A DNA stretch of 54,054 bases. Origin: Flavobacterium sp. UBA6721 (GTDB taxonomy: Bacteria; Bacteroidota; Bacteroidia; Flavobacteriales; Flavobacteriaceae). Below are positions 45,310-53,912 of this stretch, piece by piece. Position 1 is the stretch's first letter. Each line of letters begins with the position of its first letter. Below the pieces are notes generated by a model. It worked only from the letters and a program-made list of their open reading frames with translations. It was not told the DNA's origin and did not search any database. The translations under genes were made by a program, and so were the position numbers. The stretch is from positions 1 through 54,054 of the forward strand of contig DKIJ01000025.1 of NCBI GenBank assembly GCA_002454195.1, read 5' to 3'.

Positions 45310-46215
45310 TTATTGTTTTAGAAAAATGGAATAAATGGTATTGATTGTATTTTGGTCTAAAACTGCATTGACTTCTTCGGGCATATAATGTAATTTAAAA
45401 GCAGTAATAGCAGCATTTAAGTTTTTTGTATCGTACCCAATAATGCGTAAAGCTAATTCTGGATTAAAATCTAATGGAGCTAAAGGAAGTACCTCGTCTT
45501 TCCATACACCAAATCCATTTTCTGCAAGTGTTTTCCAAGGAAATAAAGCACTAGGGTCTTTTTTTCTGGTTGGAGCAACATCCGAATGACCGATGATGTT
45601 TTGAGTTGGAATGTTATGATTTTTTTTCAACCTGCTTAATAAAGCCATTAAACTTGTAATTTGTGCTTCAGAAAAAGGTTCGCTTCCATTATTGTCTAAT
45701 TCAATTCCTATCGATGCCGAATTAATATCGGTGTCTTTTCCCCAAGAACTTATACCTGCATGCCATGCACGTAAATAATCATTTAGCATTTGTACAACAT
45801 CACCATTGTCTCCTATTACATAGTGTGCACTAACTTTAGAACTTTCTTTTGTAAAGGTTTTTATCGTTTGTTGGATAGAATCCTGAGCGGTATGATGGAT
45901 GATTATATAATTAGGTTTGCGTAAATTAAAATTTACCGCACTAATCCATTCGGTATGAATTCCGTTGTTTAATTGGGTTGGTCCTGTTTTGAAAATACTG
46001 TCTTTAAAAGTATATAGCTGTTTTGAATAAACACTATCAATACTAATTGTTACTTTATTTACGATAGGTAATGGTTCAGGTTCTTTGGCAGATATTTGAA
46101 CTTTTAGTGTTTTTAATTTCGTATCGTATTCTTTTTCACTCTTTTTATAGGGATTAGTAGAGCAAGCTGTTATTACAGCAATGGGTAATATATAACAAAA
46201 TGGTTTAATCATCAT
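45310..46215 (-). CDS. N-acetylmuramoyl-L-alanine amidase, lipoprotein
   Basis: This is a 301-residue Amidase_2/PGRP-type zinc amidase that cuts the bond between MurNAc and the stem peptide. The lipobox cysteine is C18 (ITACSTN), so the enzyme is lipid-anchored in the envelope. The likely zinc site is H107 (NYIIIHHTAQD), H210 (GHSDVAP) and D220 (KKDPS), with E172 in GIELDNNG as catalytic acid region. The C-terminal 60 residues resemble the peptidoglycan-binding end of AmiD-like proteins. It overlaps functionally with muropeptide recycling. It lies 6 bp downstream of a secreted GY-rich protein gene and is probably in one unit with it. Confidence 0.87.
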   Translation of the reverse strand: MMIKPFCYILPIAVITACSTNPYKKSEKEYDTKLKTLKVQISAKEPEPLPIVNKVTISIDSVYSKQLYTFKDSIFKTGPTQLNNGIHTEWISAVNFNLRKPNYIIIHHTAQDSIQQTIKTFTKESSKVSAHYVIGDNGDVVQMLNDYLRAWHAGISSWGKDTDINSASIGIELDNNGSEPFSEAQITSLMALLSRLKKNHNIPTQNIIGHSDVAPTRKKDPSALFPWKTLAENGFGVWKDEVLPLAPLDFNPELALRIIGYDTKNLNAAITAFKLHYMPEEVNAVLDQNTINTIYSIFLKQ

Positions 46216-46221
46216 TTATAT

Positions 46222-46719
46222 TTACTTGTTTAAAGTAGCTTCTTGTTCTTCTTTCTTTGATTTTTTCTTTTTCTCTTTTTTGTTGTCTCCTTGGGTTTCT
46301 TTAAGAGCCTTGAATTTTACTTTCTGTTGGTCATTTAAATATTCGTTTATTTTACGTTCGTTGACTTCAAAAAGAATTTTAATCTCGTCTGATTTTTGTT
46401 GCTGACTTAATTTTTCGTCTTTAATAATTGCGGTTTGCGATTTAATAATGTCAGTGTATACATTTGCAATTGCAATTGATTGTAATTCGTCAAGATTTAA
46501 TTCAGGCTTTAATTTCTCCATAATTTTACCTACAGTAACTTCAACAGGAATTTCTTTTGGTTTAGAATCAGGCTGGCTCATTTGGCTCATGCTGTTTCTG
46601 CCCATTCCATATCCACCATATCCTCCGTATCCACCACCGCCGTATCCGTATTGTGCTTGAATAGAATTAAATGATAATAATAGTAACGCTAGTACAAAGA
46701 AAAATTGTGTCTTTTTCAT
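46222..46719 (-). CDS. Exported Gly/Tyr-rich, helical protein of unknown function
   Basis: This 165-residue protein has a signal peptide (MKKTQFFFVLALLLLSFNSIQA). A Gly/Tyr-rich stretch (QYGYGGGGYGGYGGYGMGRN) follows, then a helical region (~55-130) with LKPELNLDELQSIAIANVYT and QQKSDEIKILFEVN. The tail is very basic (KKEKKKKSKKEEQEATLNK). The helical part recalls Spy/LTXXQ-like periplasmic proteins common in Bacteroidota. Glycine-tyrosine repeats may bind cell wall or self-associate. It lies upstream of the amidase gene and downstream of rimO in one direction. Confidence 0.72.
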   Translation of the reverse strand: MKKTQFFFVLALLLLSFNSIQAQYGYGGGGYGGYGGYGMGRNSMSQMSQPDSKPKEIPVEVTVGKIMEKLKPELNLDELQSIAIANVYTDIIKSQTAIIKDEKLSQQQKSDEIKILFEVNERKINEYLNDQQKVKFKALKETQGDNKKEKKKKSKKEEQEATLNK

Positions 46720-46749
46720 GTTAATTAAATTTTAAAGTCAAGTTGCTTT

Positions 46750-48063
46750 TTAAGCAGGTTCACCGTATAAATCGTATTCTGTGGCATCAATGATTTTGAT
46801 CATCGCAAATTCGCCTGTTTTTAGATAGAATTTACTAGCATCTATTAAAACTTCATTATCAACATCAGGACTGTCAAACTCTGTTCTGCCAATAAAGTGA
46901 GCGCCTTCTTTTCGGTCAATAATACATTTAAATGTTTTTCCAATTTTTTCTTGGTTCAAATCCCAAGAAATCTGAGATTGTAATTCCATGATTTCATTAG
47001 CACGAGCTTGTTTTACATCATCCGGAACATCATCTTCTAATAAATAAGCGTGAGTGTTTTCTTCATGTGAATAGGCAAAACAACCCATTCTGTCAAATTT
47101 CATTTCCTGAACAAAATCTTTCAAAATTTCAAAATCTTCCTGAGTTTCTCCAGGGTAACCTACAATTAGCGTTGTACGAATAGCCATTCCTGGTACAGCA
47201 GCTCTAAAATCTTTCAATAGTTGAGTCGTTTTAGCTTGGGTTGTTCCACGACGCATTGATTTTAAAATAGAGTCAGAAATATGTTGCAACGGAATATCGA
47301 TATAATTACAAATTTTAGGCTCTCTTTTCATTAACTCTAAAACATCCATTGGAAAACCGGTAGGGAAGGCATAATGCAAACGAATCCATTCAATTCCTTC
47401 TACTTTTGCTAGAGCTTCTAATAATTCAGCAAGATTTCTTTTTTTATAGATATCAAGACCGTAATACGTTAAGTCCTGAGCAATCAAAATTAATTCTTTT
47501 ACTCCGTCTCTGGCTAATCCTTCGGCTTCTTTAACTAATTTTTCAATAGGTTGTGAAACGTGTTTTCCACGCATGATTGGAATAGCGCAAAAACTACAAG
47601 GTCTGTCGCATCCTTCTGCAATTTTTAGATAAGCATAATTTTTAGGCGTAGTTGTTAATCTTTCTCCTAAAAGTTCATGTTTGTAATCGGCACCCAAAGC
47701 TTTCAGTAACTGTGGTAATTCAGTTGTTCCGAAAAACTGATCCACATTTGGAATTTCTTTTTCCAAATCAGGACGGTAGCGTTCAGACAAACAGCCTGTG
47801 ACAAAAACTTTATCAACTAAGCCTTTTTCTTTCTTATCAGCGTATTCTAAAATCATGTTCACTGATTCTGCTTTTGCATTATCAATAAAACCACAGGTGT
47901 TGATGACAATAATATTGCCTTCTTTTTCCGCAGGGGCTTCATGTTCAACCTCTTTTCCATTAGCACGAAGTTGCCCCATTAATACCTCACTGTCATATAT
48001 GTTTTTTGAACACCCAAGGGTGATAACGTTTATTTTGTTCTTTTTTAAAGACTTAGTTCTCAT
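46750..48063 (-). CDS. rimO: Ribosomal protein S12 methylthiotransferase RimO
   Basis: This radical SAM methylthiotransferase modifies an aspartate of ribosomal protein S12. The N-terminal UPF0004 domain holds the three cluster cysteines C18 (LGCSKN), C57 (NTCGF) and C91 (TGCLSERY). The radical SAM CxxxCxxC is C152, C156 and C159 in GCDRPCSFC, and a TRAM domain closes the 437 residues. The TLGCSKNIYDSEVLMG start distinguishes RimO from MiaB. A TAATTTTG box lies at 48083-48090. The GY-rich protein and amidase genes lie downstream in the same direction. Confidence 0.94.
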   Translation of the reverse strand: MRTKSLKKNKINVITLGCSKNIYDSEVLMGQLRANGKEVEHEAPAEKEGNIIVINTCGFIDNAKAESVNMILEYADKKEKGLVDKVFVTGCLSERYRPDLEKEIPNVDQFFGTTELPQLLKALGADYKHELLGERLTTTPKNYAYLKIAEGCDRPCSFCAIPIMRGKHVSQPIEKLVKEAEGLARDGVKELILIAQDLTYYGLDIYKKRNLAELLEALAKVEGIEWIRLHYAFPTGFPMDVLELMKREPKICNYIDIPLQHISDSILKSMRRGTTQAKTTQLLKDFRAAVPGMAIRTTLIVGYPGETQEDFEILKDFVQEMKFDRMGCFAYSHEENTHAYLLEDDVPDDVKQARANEIMELQSQISWDLNQEKIGKTFKCIIDRKEGAHFIGRTEFDSPDVDNEVLIDASKFYLKTGEFAMIKIIDATEYDLYGEPA

Positions 48064-48082
48064 AGCTGTGTAAATTGGATGG

Positions 48083-48090
48083 CAAAATTA
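48083..48090 (-). promoter_or_regulatory. Candidate -7 box for rimO
   Basis: The minus strand reads TAATTTTG (TAnnTTTG), 20 nt above the ATG. Confidence 0.45.
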
Positions 48091-48227
48091 CGTTTTTTTA
48101 TTCAAATTGTCTTGATGGCATTGAGTATTGTTCGTATTTCAAGTTTTCATAATCTACTTTCTGCTAATTTTTAAAAGAATATAGGTTTTTTTCAGTTGAT
48201 GCTTTTTCCCTTTTACATTTTTAGTTG

Positions 48228-48266
48228 AAAAAAAACCGTCATGTTTTAAAAAAAGACAAGACGGTT
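48228..48266 (-). terminator. Terminator of the FadL-type gene
   Basis: The stem AACCGTC/GACGGTT (48234-48240 with 48260-48266) has partial further pairing and an A run on the plus strand that becomes a U tail on the minus strand. Confidence 0.7.
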
Positions 48267-48292
48267 GATGTTATCGATATATTTTGAAAGAA

Positions 48293-49828
48293 TTATAATT
48301 CAAATAGAAGGGTGAATGTTACTGTGTTGTTTATTGAATTAATATTGGCTCCATCAGTAAAACCTTGACTAAAGAAACCCTGATTTGAATTTCGTTTAGC
48401 ATATGCATAGGATAAATCGGCTTTTGTTCCTCCGAAATTATACCCTAAACCAGCAGAATATCCAGTTAGGTCGCCCATAGTACTTTTGTTTTTATACGGA
48501 CTGCCTTCAAAACGGTAACCTCCTCTTAAACTAAGTCTTTCAATTTTGTATTCACCTCCAATTCTTATTTCTGAAGCGGCAGTTAATTTGTTAGCAATAT
48601 CCGAATTGATGAATCGGTTTCTACTATCATCTTCAATGGAATAATTAATTTTACTGTAGTCTTTGTAACTGTAATCAAAACTAATCAAGCCTTTTTTATT
48701 AAAAACTAACGCCATACTTCCAGTAATTTTTCCAGGTGTTTTTAGTTTGTAATCGTTGTATACTACTGTTCCGTCCGAATTAGGGGCATTAGTATTCGAA
48801 GTAGTTGCTGTTATGTAGGTTGTAGTAATAAGATTTTGTCTTAATTCATCGTTTAATTTGTTCCAAGTAGGTGATTCGTATGAAATTCCTAAACGTAATT
48901 CATTATTGATTTTAGCAATAGCCCCTAGTTGAAATGAAAAACCAGAACCGAAGGTATACAAGTTATTTTCAAAAGAAACGGCTTTTAGGTCGTCAAAATT
49001 ACTAGCATTTCCATTGTCTTCATAAAAAAGTGTGTTTTGTCTGAAGTCTGTAAAGTGAGAATTTAACGATAAACCAAGATACAATATGTCTTTGTATGAG
49101 GTAGCGGCATTAAAGGAAAGTTTTCCGTTATATCCTTCAGAAATAATAGTGTTTTCTTGATAGTAATTGCTATTGTTTGGAGAGGTACCTACAGGTGCAT
49201 TTGAAATGTATTCTACATTATCATCAGTATCTGAGATAGGATTGATTAAATATCCTCTATATCCTAAATAGGCTTGTTGATCTACATAGTTAAAATCAAA
49301 ATAATTGTATTGTTTTAGCGTGCCTAATGGAATTCCTGCTTGATTTTTAGCAGGATTAGCATTAGCATAACTTAAAAAATAGTTAGCTACCGAATTGGTT
49401 GGGTTAGTACCGAATGTTCTGGTTGTGTTGTTAAAATTATTGGTGTTCTCGTAGTTTATTGCTAATGAGAATTTTTTCCAATTTGCTTTTGGGTCGTAAT
49501 TTTTGAATACAAAAACACCACCTGCCTGATTTAGATCAAGTGCGTTTTTTTTGCCAGTTAATTGACTTCCATAATATTCTGAATTGTTTTTGATATCAAA
49601 ATTACTGAAAGAAAAACCGAGCTGGTTGTTTAAAAAAACAGCACTTCCAGCAGGATTTACATTTATAGATGATAAATCGCCACCTAAAGCACCAAATGCG
49701 CCACTCATTGCTCTAAAGCGAGCAGTACCTGTTGTGTTGTCCTGAGCATATCGCAATCCGCTTACAACTTCTTGCGATTGTATAGTGTTAAAAGTAAGCC
49801 CTAATAGTATGAATAGATATTTTTTCAT
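48293..49828 (-). CDS. FadL/TodX-family outer membrane transport protein
   Basis: This 511-residue outer membrane beta-barrel has a signal peptide (MKKYLFILLGLTFNTIQS). The FadL-type N-terminal hatch follows: TARFRAMSGAFGALGGDLSS then INVNPAGSA. The body is strand-rich, and it ends in an aromatic terminus (VTFTLLFEL). FadL proteins admit long-chain fatty acids and other hydrophobic molecules, so it may supply the acyl-CoA ligase and beta-oxidation operon at 10-22 kb. It could form a unit with the Trp-rich lipoprotein gene 36 bp upstream. Confidence 0.86.
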   Translation of the reverse strand: MKKYLFILLGLTFNTIQSQEVVSGLRYAQDNTTGTARFRAMSGAFGALGGDLSSINVNPAGSAVFLNNQLGFSFSNFDIKNNSEYYGSQLTGKKNALDLNQAGGVFVFKNYDPKANWKKFSLAINYENTNNFNNTTRTFGTNPTNSVANYFLSYANANPAKNQAGIPLGTLKQYNYFDFNYVDQQAYLGYRGYLINPISDTDDNVEYISNAPVGTSPNNSNYYQENTIISEGYNGKLSFNAATSYKDILYLGLSLNSHFTDFRQNTLFYEDNGNASNFDDLKAVSFENNLYTFGSGFSFQLGAIAKINNELRLGISYESPTWNKLNDELRQNLITTTYITATTSNTNAPNSDGTVVYNDYKLKTPGKITGSMALVFNKKGLISFDYSYKDYSKINYSIEDDSRNRFINSDIANKLTAASEIRIGGEYKIERLSLRGGYRFEGSPYKNKSTMGDLTGYSAGLGYNFGGTKADLSYAYAKRNSNQGFFSQGFTDGANINSINNTVTFTLLFEL

Positions 49829-49864
49829 AGTTGAATTTTTAATAGTAGAAGTTGGGTGAGCTGT

Positions 49865-50839
49865 TTATCGTCTGCTTCCTCCTGAAGATCTAGAAGTACC
49901 TCCGCTACTGCTTCCGCCTCCTCCACCATAAGATCTTCCGCTATTACCATTTCCATAGGAAGAAGAAGGGCTACTGTATGATCTTGTAGGTGTGTAGCTA
50001 TCGTTTCTGGAATAGTTGCTGTTTTGACTTTGTGTATTATTTCTTCTAGATGTAGACTCAGAAGTGTTAGTTGGAGCACTATAGGTTCTTCTAGTATTAA
50101 AATTGCTATTGTCTCTTGAATTGCTAAATCTGCTAGTTGAATAGGTTCTTTGTCTATCGTTTGAATAGTTTCTATCGTTTGTATAACTCCTGCTAGTAGA
50201 GTAATTTCGGGAAGTCGTATTGTAGCTTCTAGAATTCACTGCCTCATATCTTCTGCTTGGAGCGTATGATGAATAGGTGTTTCTGTATGGGCGATTATAA
50301 TAATAAGGATAATTATACCATCCGTAAGAATAAGGATATCCCCAGCCGTTATTCCATCCCCAGTTGTTCCAACCAAATCCGTAATTCCAGCCCCAATTAT
50401 TGTATCCCCAATAGTTGTTCCAGCCCCAATTATTCCAACCCCAGTTATTAACGCCCCAATAGTTGTTCCAACCCCAATTATTCCATCCCCAGTTGTTAGA
50501 ATAGATATTAATTATTGGGTCGGTATTATTATTTCCCCATCCAGCATAACTTATTTCGGAATTGTTATCCGTAGTTGAGTCAAAGCTATTATAGTTATCG
50601 ATATCTGTAAAAGCATCAGATGATTCGGCATCATTTTGTAGCGAATTGAAATAATTTTTGTAGTATTCACTTGATGCTGTGTTCCTCTTTATAGGTTGGT
50701 AGTTGTCGGCAGTATAAATTCCATCGCTTTCATAATAAGAACTATTTTGAAAAGAACCACATGAAACCATAAAAAGGCTTAGTAATGCAAAATATAGATA
50801 TTTCTGCACGTTTTGTGATGAAAAAATATTTGTTTTCAT
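49865..50839 (-). CDS. Trp/Asn-rich lipoprotein with low-complexity tail
   Basis: This 324-residue protein has a lipoprotein signal (lipobox cysteine C27 in LFMVSCGSF). An acidic Ser/Asp linker follows, then a repeat region (~110-175) of NNWGWN-type units such as NWGWNNYWGVNNWGWN and then a Tyr-rich patch. The rest (~185-324) is low-complexity Ser/Arg/Tyr/Asn, ending in a Gly/Ser-rich tail with SGGSRR. I recall similar Trp-repeat lipoproteins as unnamed proteins in flavobacterial genomes. It is co-directional with the FadL-type gene, 36 bp downstream. The Trp and Arg residues suggest stacking or carbohydrate binding at the cell surface; function is unknown. Confidence 0.78.
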   Translation of the reverse strand: MKTNIFSSQNVQKYLYFALLSLFMVSCGSFQNSSYYESDGIYTADNYQPIKRNTASSEYYKNYFNSLQNDAESSDAFTDIDNYNSFDSTTDNNSEISYAGWGNNNTDPIINIYSNNWGWNNWGWNNYWGVNNWGWNNWGWNNYWGYNNWGWNYGFGWNNWGWNNGWGYPYSYGWYNYPYYYNRPYRNTYSSYAPSRRYEAVNSRSYNTTSRNYSTSRSYTNDRNYSNDRQRTYSTSRFSNSRDNSNFNTRRTYSAPTNTSESTSRRNNTQSQNSNYSRNDSYTPTRSYSSPSSSYGNGNSGRSYGGGGGSSSGGTSRSSGGSRR

Positions 50840-50869
50840 ATCTGATGGGTTTTTTATTGTTGCACATTA

Positions 50870-50877
50870 CAAAAATA
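50870..50877 (-). promoter_or_regulatory. Candidate -7 box for the Trp-rich lipoprotein gene
   Basis: The minus strand reads TATTTTTG (TAnnTTTG). It overlaps an imperfect inverted repeat AATAGTT...AACTATT (50874-50897) in the divergent region shared with proS. Confidence 0.5.
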
Positions 50878-50940
50878 GTTAGTTTTGCCAAACTATTTAG
50901 TTAAATAAAACAAAACAAAATTTGTGCCAAAATATTCAAT

Positions 50941-52419
50941 ATGAGTAAGAACCTTACTACAAGATCAGAAGATTATTCAAAATGGTATAATGAGCTGGTT
51001 GTAAAAGCTGATTTAGCCGAAAATTCAGGAGTTAGAGGCTGTATGGTAATTAAACCGTACGGTTATGCAATTTGGGAGAAAATGCAAAGAGAATTAGATA
51101 GAATGTTTAAAGAAACAGGACATCAAAATGCGTATTTTCCATTATTTGTTCCTAAAAGTATGTTTGAAGCTGAGGAAAAAAATGCCGAAGGTTTCGCGAA
51201 AGAATGTGCTGTTGTAACTCATTATAGATTAAAAAATGATCCAGAAAAACCTGGAAAGTTAATTGTTGATCCAAATGCTAAATTAGAAGAGGAGCTTATT
51301 GTACGTCCTACTAGTGAGGCTATTATTTGGTCTACTTACAAAGGATGGGTACAATCGTATAGAGATTTACCATTATTGATTAATCAATGGGCTAATGTAG
51401 TGCGTTGGGAAATGCGTACTCGTTTGTTTTTAAGAACAGCTGAGTTTTTATGGCAAGAAGGACATACTGCTCACGCTACAAAAGCAGAAGCGATTGAGGA
51501 ATCAGAGAAAATGATGAATGTTTATGCTGATTTTGTACAAAATTTCATGGCTATTCCTGTAGTTAAAGGAGTAAAAACCGAATCAGAGCGATTTGCTGGT
51601 GCTGTTGAAACCTATTGCATTGAGGCTTTAATGCAGGATGGTAAAGCGCTTCAAGCAGGTACTTCTCACTTTTTAGGACAGAATTTTGCTGAAGCATTTG
51701 ATGTGAAGTTTGCTAATGCCGAAGGAAAGCAGGAATATGTGTGGGGAACTTCTTGGGGAGTTTCTACTAGATTGATGGGGGCTTTAGTAATGACGCATTC
51801 TGATGATCAAGGTTTGGTTTTGCCTCCTAATTTGGCTCCAATTCAGGTTGTGATTGTACCTATATATAAATCAGACGATCAATTAAAAGCTATCTCGGCT
51901 GAAGTAGATAATTTAATAGCTGATTTACGTAAATTGGGTATTTCTGTGAAATTTGATGGCAGAACAACTCAAAAACCAGGATTTAAATTTGCTGAATGGG
52001 AATTAAAAGGTGTTCCTGTGCGCATTGCAGTAGGTCCAAAAGATCTTGAAAACGGAACTTATGAGGTGGCTCGAAGAGATACTTTGACAAAAGAAGTACG
52101 TTCTAAAGACGGAATTGCGACTTTTGTTAGCGATTTATTAGCGCAAATTCAGTCGGATTTGTATAATAAGGCTCTAAATTATCGTGAGACGCATATTACC
52201 GAAGTAAATAGCTTTGATGAGTTTAAAGATGTTTTAGAGAATAAAGGCGGCTTTGTATCAGCACATTGGGATGGTACTGCTGAAACTGAAGAGAAGATTA
52301 AAGAGTTGACTAAAGCAACCATAAGATGTATACCTTTGGATGGGGTAGAAGAGTCGGGAACCTGCGTATTTACTGGAAAAACGTCTACTCGAAGAGTGTT
52401 TTTTGCTAAGGCATATTAA
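50941..52419 (+). CDS. proS: Prolyl-tRNA synthetase (archaeal/eukaryal type)
   Basis: This class II synthetase charges tRNA-Pro. At 492 residues it has no editing insertion between motifs 2 and 3, which marks the ProS type 3 (archaeal-like) form. Motif 1-2 residues are in [12 protein letters not shown] and [20 protein letters not shown], then the HTAHAT loop, [14 protein letters not shown] and motif 3 in [19 protein letters not shown]. The C-terminal part has IRCIPLDG and [20 protein letters not shown]. It is divergent from the Trp-rich lipoprotein gene and followed by the tRNA-Glu cluster. Confidence 0.95.
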   Translation: MSKNLTTRSEDYSKWYNELVVKADLAENSGVRGCMVIKPYGYAIWEKMQRELDRMFKETGHQNAYFPLFVPKSMFEAEEKNAEGFAKECAVVTHYRLKNDPEKPGKLIVDPNAKLEEELIVRPTSEAIIWSTYKGWVQSYRDLPLLINQWANVVRWEMRTRLFLRTAEFLWQEGHTAHATKAEAIEESEKMMNVYADFVQNFMAIPVVKGVKTESERFAGAVETYCIEALMQDGKALQAGTSHFLGQNFAEAFDVKFANAEGKQEYVWGTSWGVSTRLMGALVMTHSDDQGLVLPPNLAPIQVVIVPIYKSDDQLKAISAEVDNLIADLRKLGISVKFDGRTTQKPGFKFAEWELKGVPVRIAVGPKDLENGTYEVARRDTLTKEVRSKDGIATFVSDLLAQIQSDLYNKALNYRETHITEVNSFDEFKDVLENKGGFVSAHWDGTAETEEKIKELTKATIRCIPLDGVEESGTCVFTGKTSTRRVFFAKAY

Positions 52420-52446
52420 AAAAAAATATTTTTTTTTAGATAGCTA

Positions 52447-52476
52447 TTGCGCAATTAAAAAACAGTTGTATCTTTG
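52447..52476 (+). promoter_or_regulatory. Promoter of the tRNA-Glu cluster
   Basis: TTG (52447-52449), 19 nt and TATCTTTG (52469-52476) give an ideal Bacteroidota promoter, with the first tRNA starting about 40 nt downstream. Confidence 0.7.
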
Positions 52477-52516
52477 CAACCGCAATACAGAAATGCACTG
52501 CATAATGTAACGCAAT

Positions 52517-52588
52517 GGTCCGTTCGTCTATCGGTTAGGACGCCAGGTTTTCATCCTGGTAAGGGGGGTTCGATTCCCCCACGGACTA
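52517..52588 (+). tRNA. tRNA-Glu (UUC), copy 1
   Basis: The cloverleaf is complete: acceptor GGTCCGT/ACGGACT with a G1-U72 pair, anticodon stem CCAGG/CCTGG with loop TTTTCAT (anticodon TTC), and T arm GGGGG-TTCGATT-CCCCC. CCA is not encoded. It is identical over the whole gene to copy 2, 120 bp downstream. Confidence 0.95.
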
Positions 52589-52636
52589 CAGATTGAAATA
52601 TTGAAATACAGTTCCTGTTTTATTAAAAGGAATTAT

Positions 52637-52708
52637 GGTCCGTTCGTCTATCGGTTAGGACGCCAGGTTTTCATCCTGGTAAGGGGGGTTCGATTCCCCC
52701 ACGGACTA
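52637..52708 (+). tRNA. tRNA-Glu (UUC), copy 2
   Basis: The sequence is identical to copy 1 through all arms (anticodon TTC). The spacers on each side differ, so the identity is restricted to the tRNA and a few flanking bases. Confidence 0.95.
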
Positions 52709-52758
52709 CAATTGTTCTGTTAAGAATAAATTGTTTGACTTAACTTAGAGGAATTTTT

Positions 52759-52830
52759 GGTCCGTTCGTCTAGGGGTTAGGACGCCAGGTTTTCATCCTG
52801 GTAACAGGGGTTCGATTCCCCTACGGACTA
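52759..52830 (+). tRNA. tRNA-Glu (UUC), copy 3
   Basis: This copy has the same acceptor and anticodon arms as copies 1-2, but a D loop with TAGGGGTTA instead of TATCGGTTA. The T stem is AGGGG/CCCCT, with AACAG in the variable region. It is the likely ancestral form, closer to common tRNA-Glu sequences. Confidence 0.95.
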
Positions 52831-52994
52831 CAAAATTAGTTGTGAAATAGTTTTATGAAACAAATGTCAAGTGTCTCTGATGTGTGTTTTATTAGTTAAA
52901 ACCAAAGTGATTGCTTTGTATAATGTGATTGTGGGAGGTTTTTCTTTTTTAGCTAATAGTTTAAAATAATTATTACAATTAAAAAAAAATTAAA

Positions 52995-53246
52995 ATGGCA
53001 AATCATAAGTCAGCTTTAAAAAGAATTAGAAGCAACGAGAAAAAAAGAGTATTAAATAGATACCAACACAAAACTACACGTAACGCTATTAAAGCTATAC
53101 GTTTAGCAACTGATAAAGCAGATGCTACTGCTAAGTTAGCTACTGTAATCTCAATGATTGATAAGTTAGCTAAAAAGAATGTTATTCATGATAACAAAGC
53201 TTCTAACTTAAAATCTAAATTAACTAAATTTGTTAATAAATTGTAG
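52995..53246 (+). CDS. rpsT: 30S ribosomal protein S20
   Basis: This 83-residue basic helical protein starts [20 protein letters not shown]. It contains [20 protein letters not shown] and ends in [17 protein letters not shown], the three-helix S20 pattern. It is a single gene with a strong terminator, about 165 bp after the last tRNA-Glu. Confidence 0.96.
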   Translation: MANHKSALKRIRSNEKKRVLNRYQHKTTRNAIKAIRLATDKADATAKLATVISMIDKLAKKNVIHDNKASNLKSKLTKFVNKL

Positions 53247-53269
53247 TCATAAAATTTTAAGATATTTCG

Positions 53270-53298
53270 AAAGCCTTCTTGAAAAAGAAGGCTTTTTT
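53270..53298 (+). terminator. Terminator of rpsT
   Basis: The stem AAAGCCTTCTT/AAGAAGGCTTT (53270-53280 with 53285-53295) has loop GAAA and is followed by T residues. Confidence 0.9.
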
Positions 53299-53374
53299 TG
53301 TACTTGTAATAATCGTAACGCAATTGAGGGGTTGAGTTCGAAACTTGGGGATTAAGCAGATAATCTAGTTAATT

Positions 53375-53694
53375 TATAAAGGAGATGTTCAAAAGTGTTG
53401 CCGTGAAATTTTGATACAAATTTGTGAAGCAGAAGGGATTGAAGTTTTAAAAGGAGTTGTAGGTTTTGATCATGTTCGTATGTATATTGAATATGTACTC
53501 AAACAAAATGTCAGTTCAATTTTAAAAAGTTTTAAATGAAGAACGTTTCGAAAATTACAGATGGAATTTCCTGAATTGAAAGAACGATATTGGGGTTGAT
53601 ATTTTTGGCAAGTGGTTATGGAGTTTGGAGTACTGGGAATATAACTGATAAAATGGTGAATGAATATTTGGAGCATCACAGAAAAAAAAGATAA
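53375..53694 (+). pseudogene. Decayed IS200/IS605-type transposase (TnpA)
   Basis: The remnant reads YKGDVQKCCREILIQICEAE, then GVVGFDHVRMYIEYVLKQNV, TFRKLQMEFPELKERYWG and ASGYGVWSTGNITDKMVNEY. These are the hallmarks of the Y1 transposase of IS200-like elements. DHVRM stands where the HuH histidine pair is usual (DHVH), so the second His is lost. There are two in-frame stops (53537-53539, probably GGA to TGA, and 53597-53599, probably CGA to TGA) and a one-base loss after 53608. The N-terminus is missing. It can no longer move. Confidence 0.85.
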
Positions 53695-53874
53695 TGATGA
53701 TAATTCAAATTTCATTCTCGAATGAAAGAAATGAAGGGTTTTCAGTCTCTCGTTAAACAGACCTCTGTACTATTAGTGTAGAGTGGTTTAGTTCTGTTGT
53801 TAAGAAGCTATTTCCTTCTGTCTGCTCTATCTCTTGTATCTGCTGTAGTTACCATAATAGGATACTGCTACTGC

Positions 53875-53912
53875 CTACCTTGCCGGCAGGCAGGTCAGGG
53901 CTAGGGCAGTTG
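53875..53912. repeat. GC-rich near-palindromic element
   Basis: This short block around GCCGGC, with CCTACCTT before it and AGGCAGGTCAGG after it, stands out by its GC content. I recall similar blocks repeated in flavobacterial genomes, but copy number cannot be seen here. Confidence 0.4.

Noticed and set aside
49825..50079. Overlapping minus-strand frame rich in Glu/Val inside the Trp-rich lipoprotein gene
   Set aside because: It is a shadow of the Gly/Ser/Arg low-complexity tail in another frame.
52517..52708. Repeated 72-bp unit as a possible CRISPR or tandem repeat
   Set aside because: The unit folds as tRNA-Glu; spacers are not uniform and no cas gene is present.
53822..53852. TCTG/TCTT-rich stretch resembling the 7-bp repeats
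   Set aside because: Comparing bases seven apart gives matches at well under half of the positions, so period 7 is not supported.
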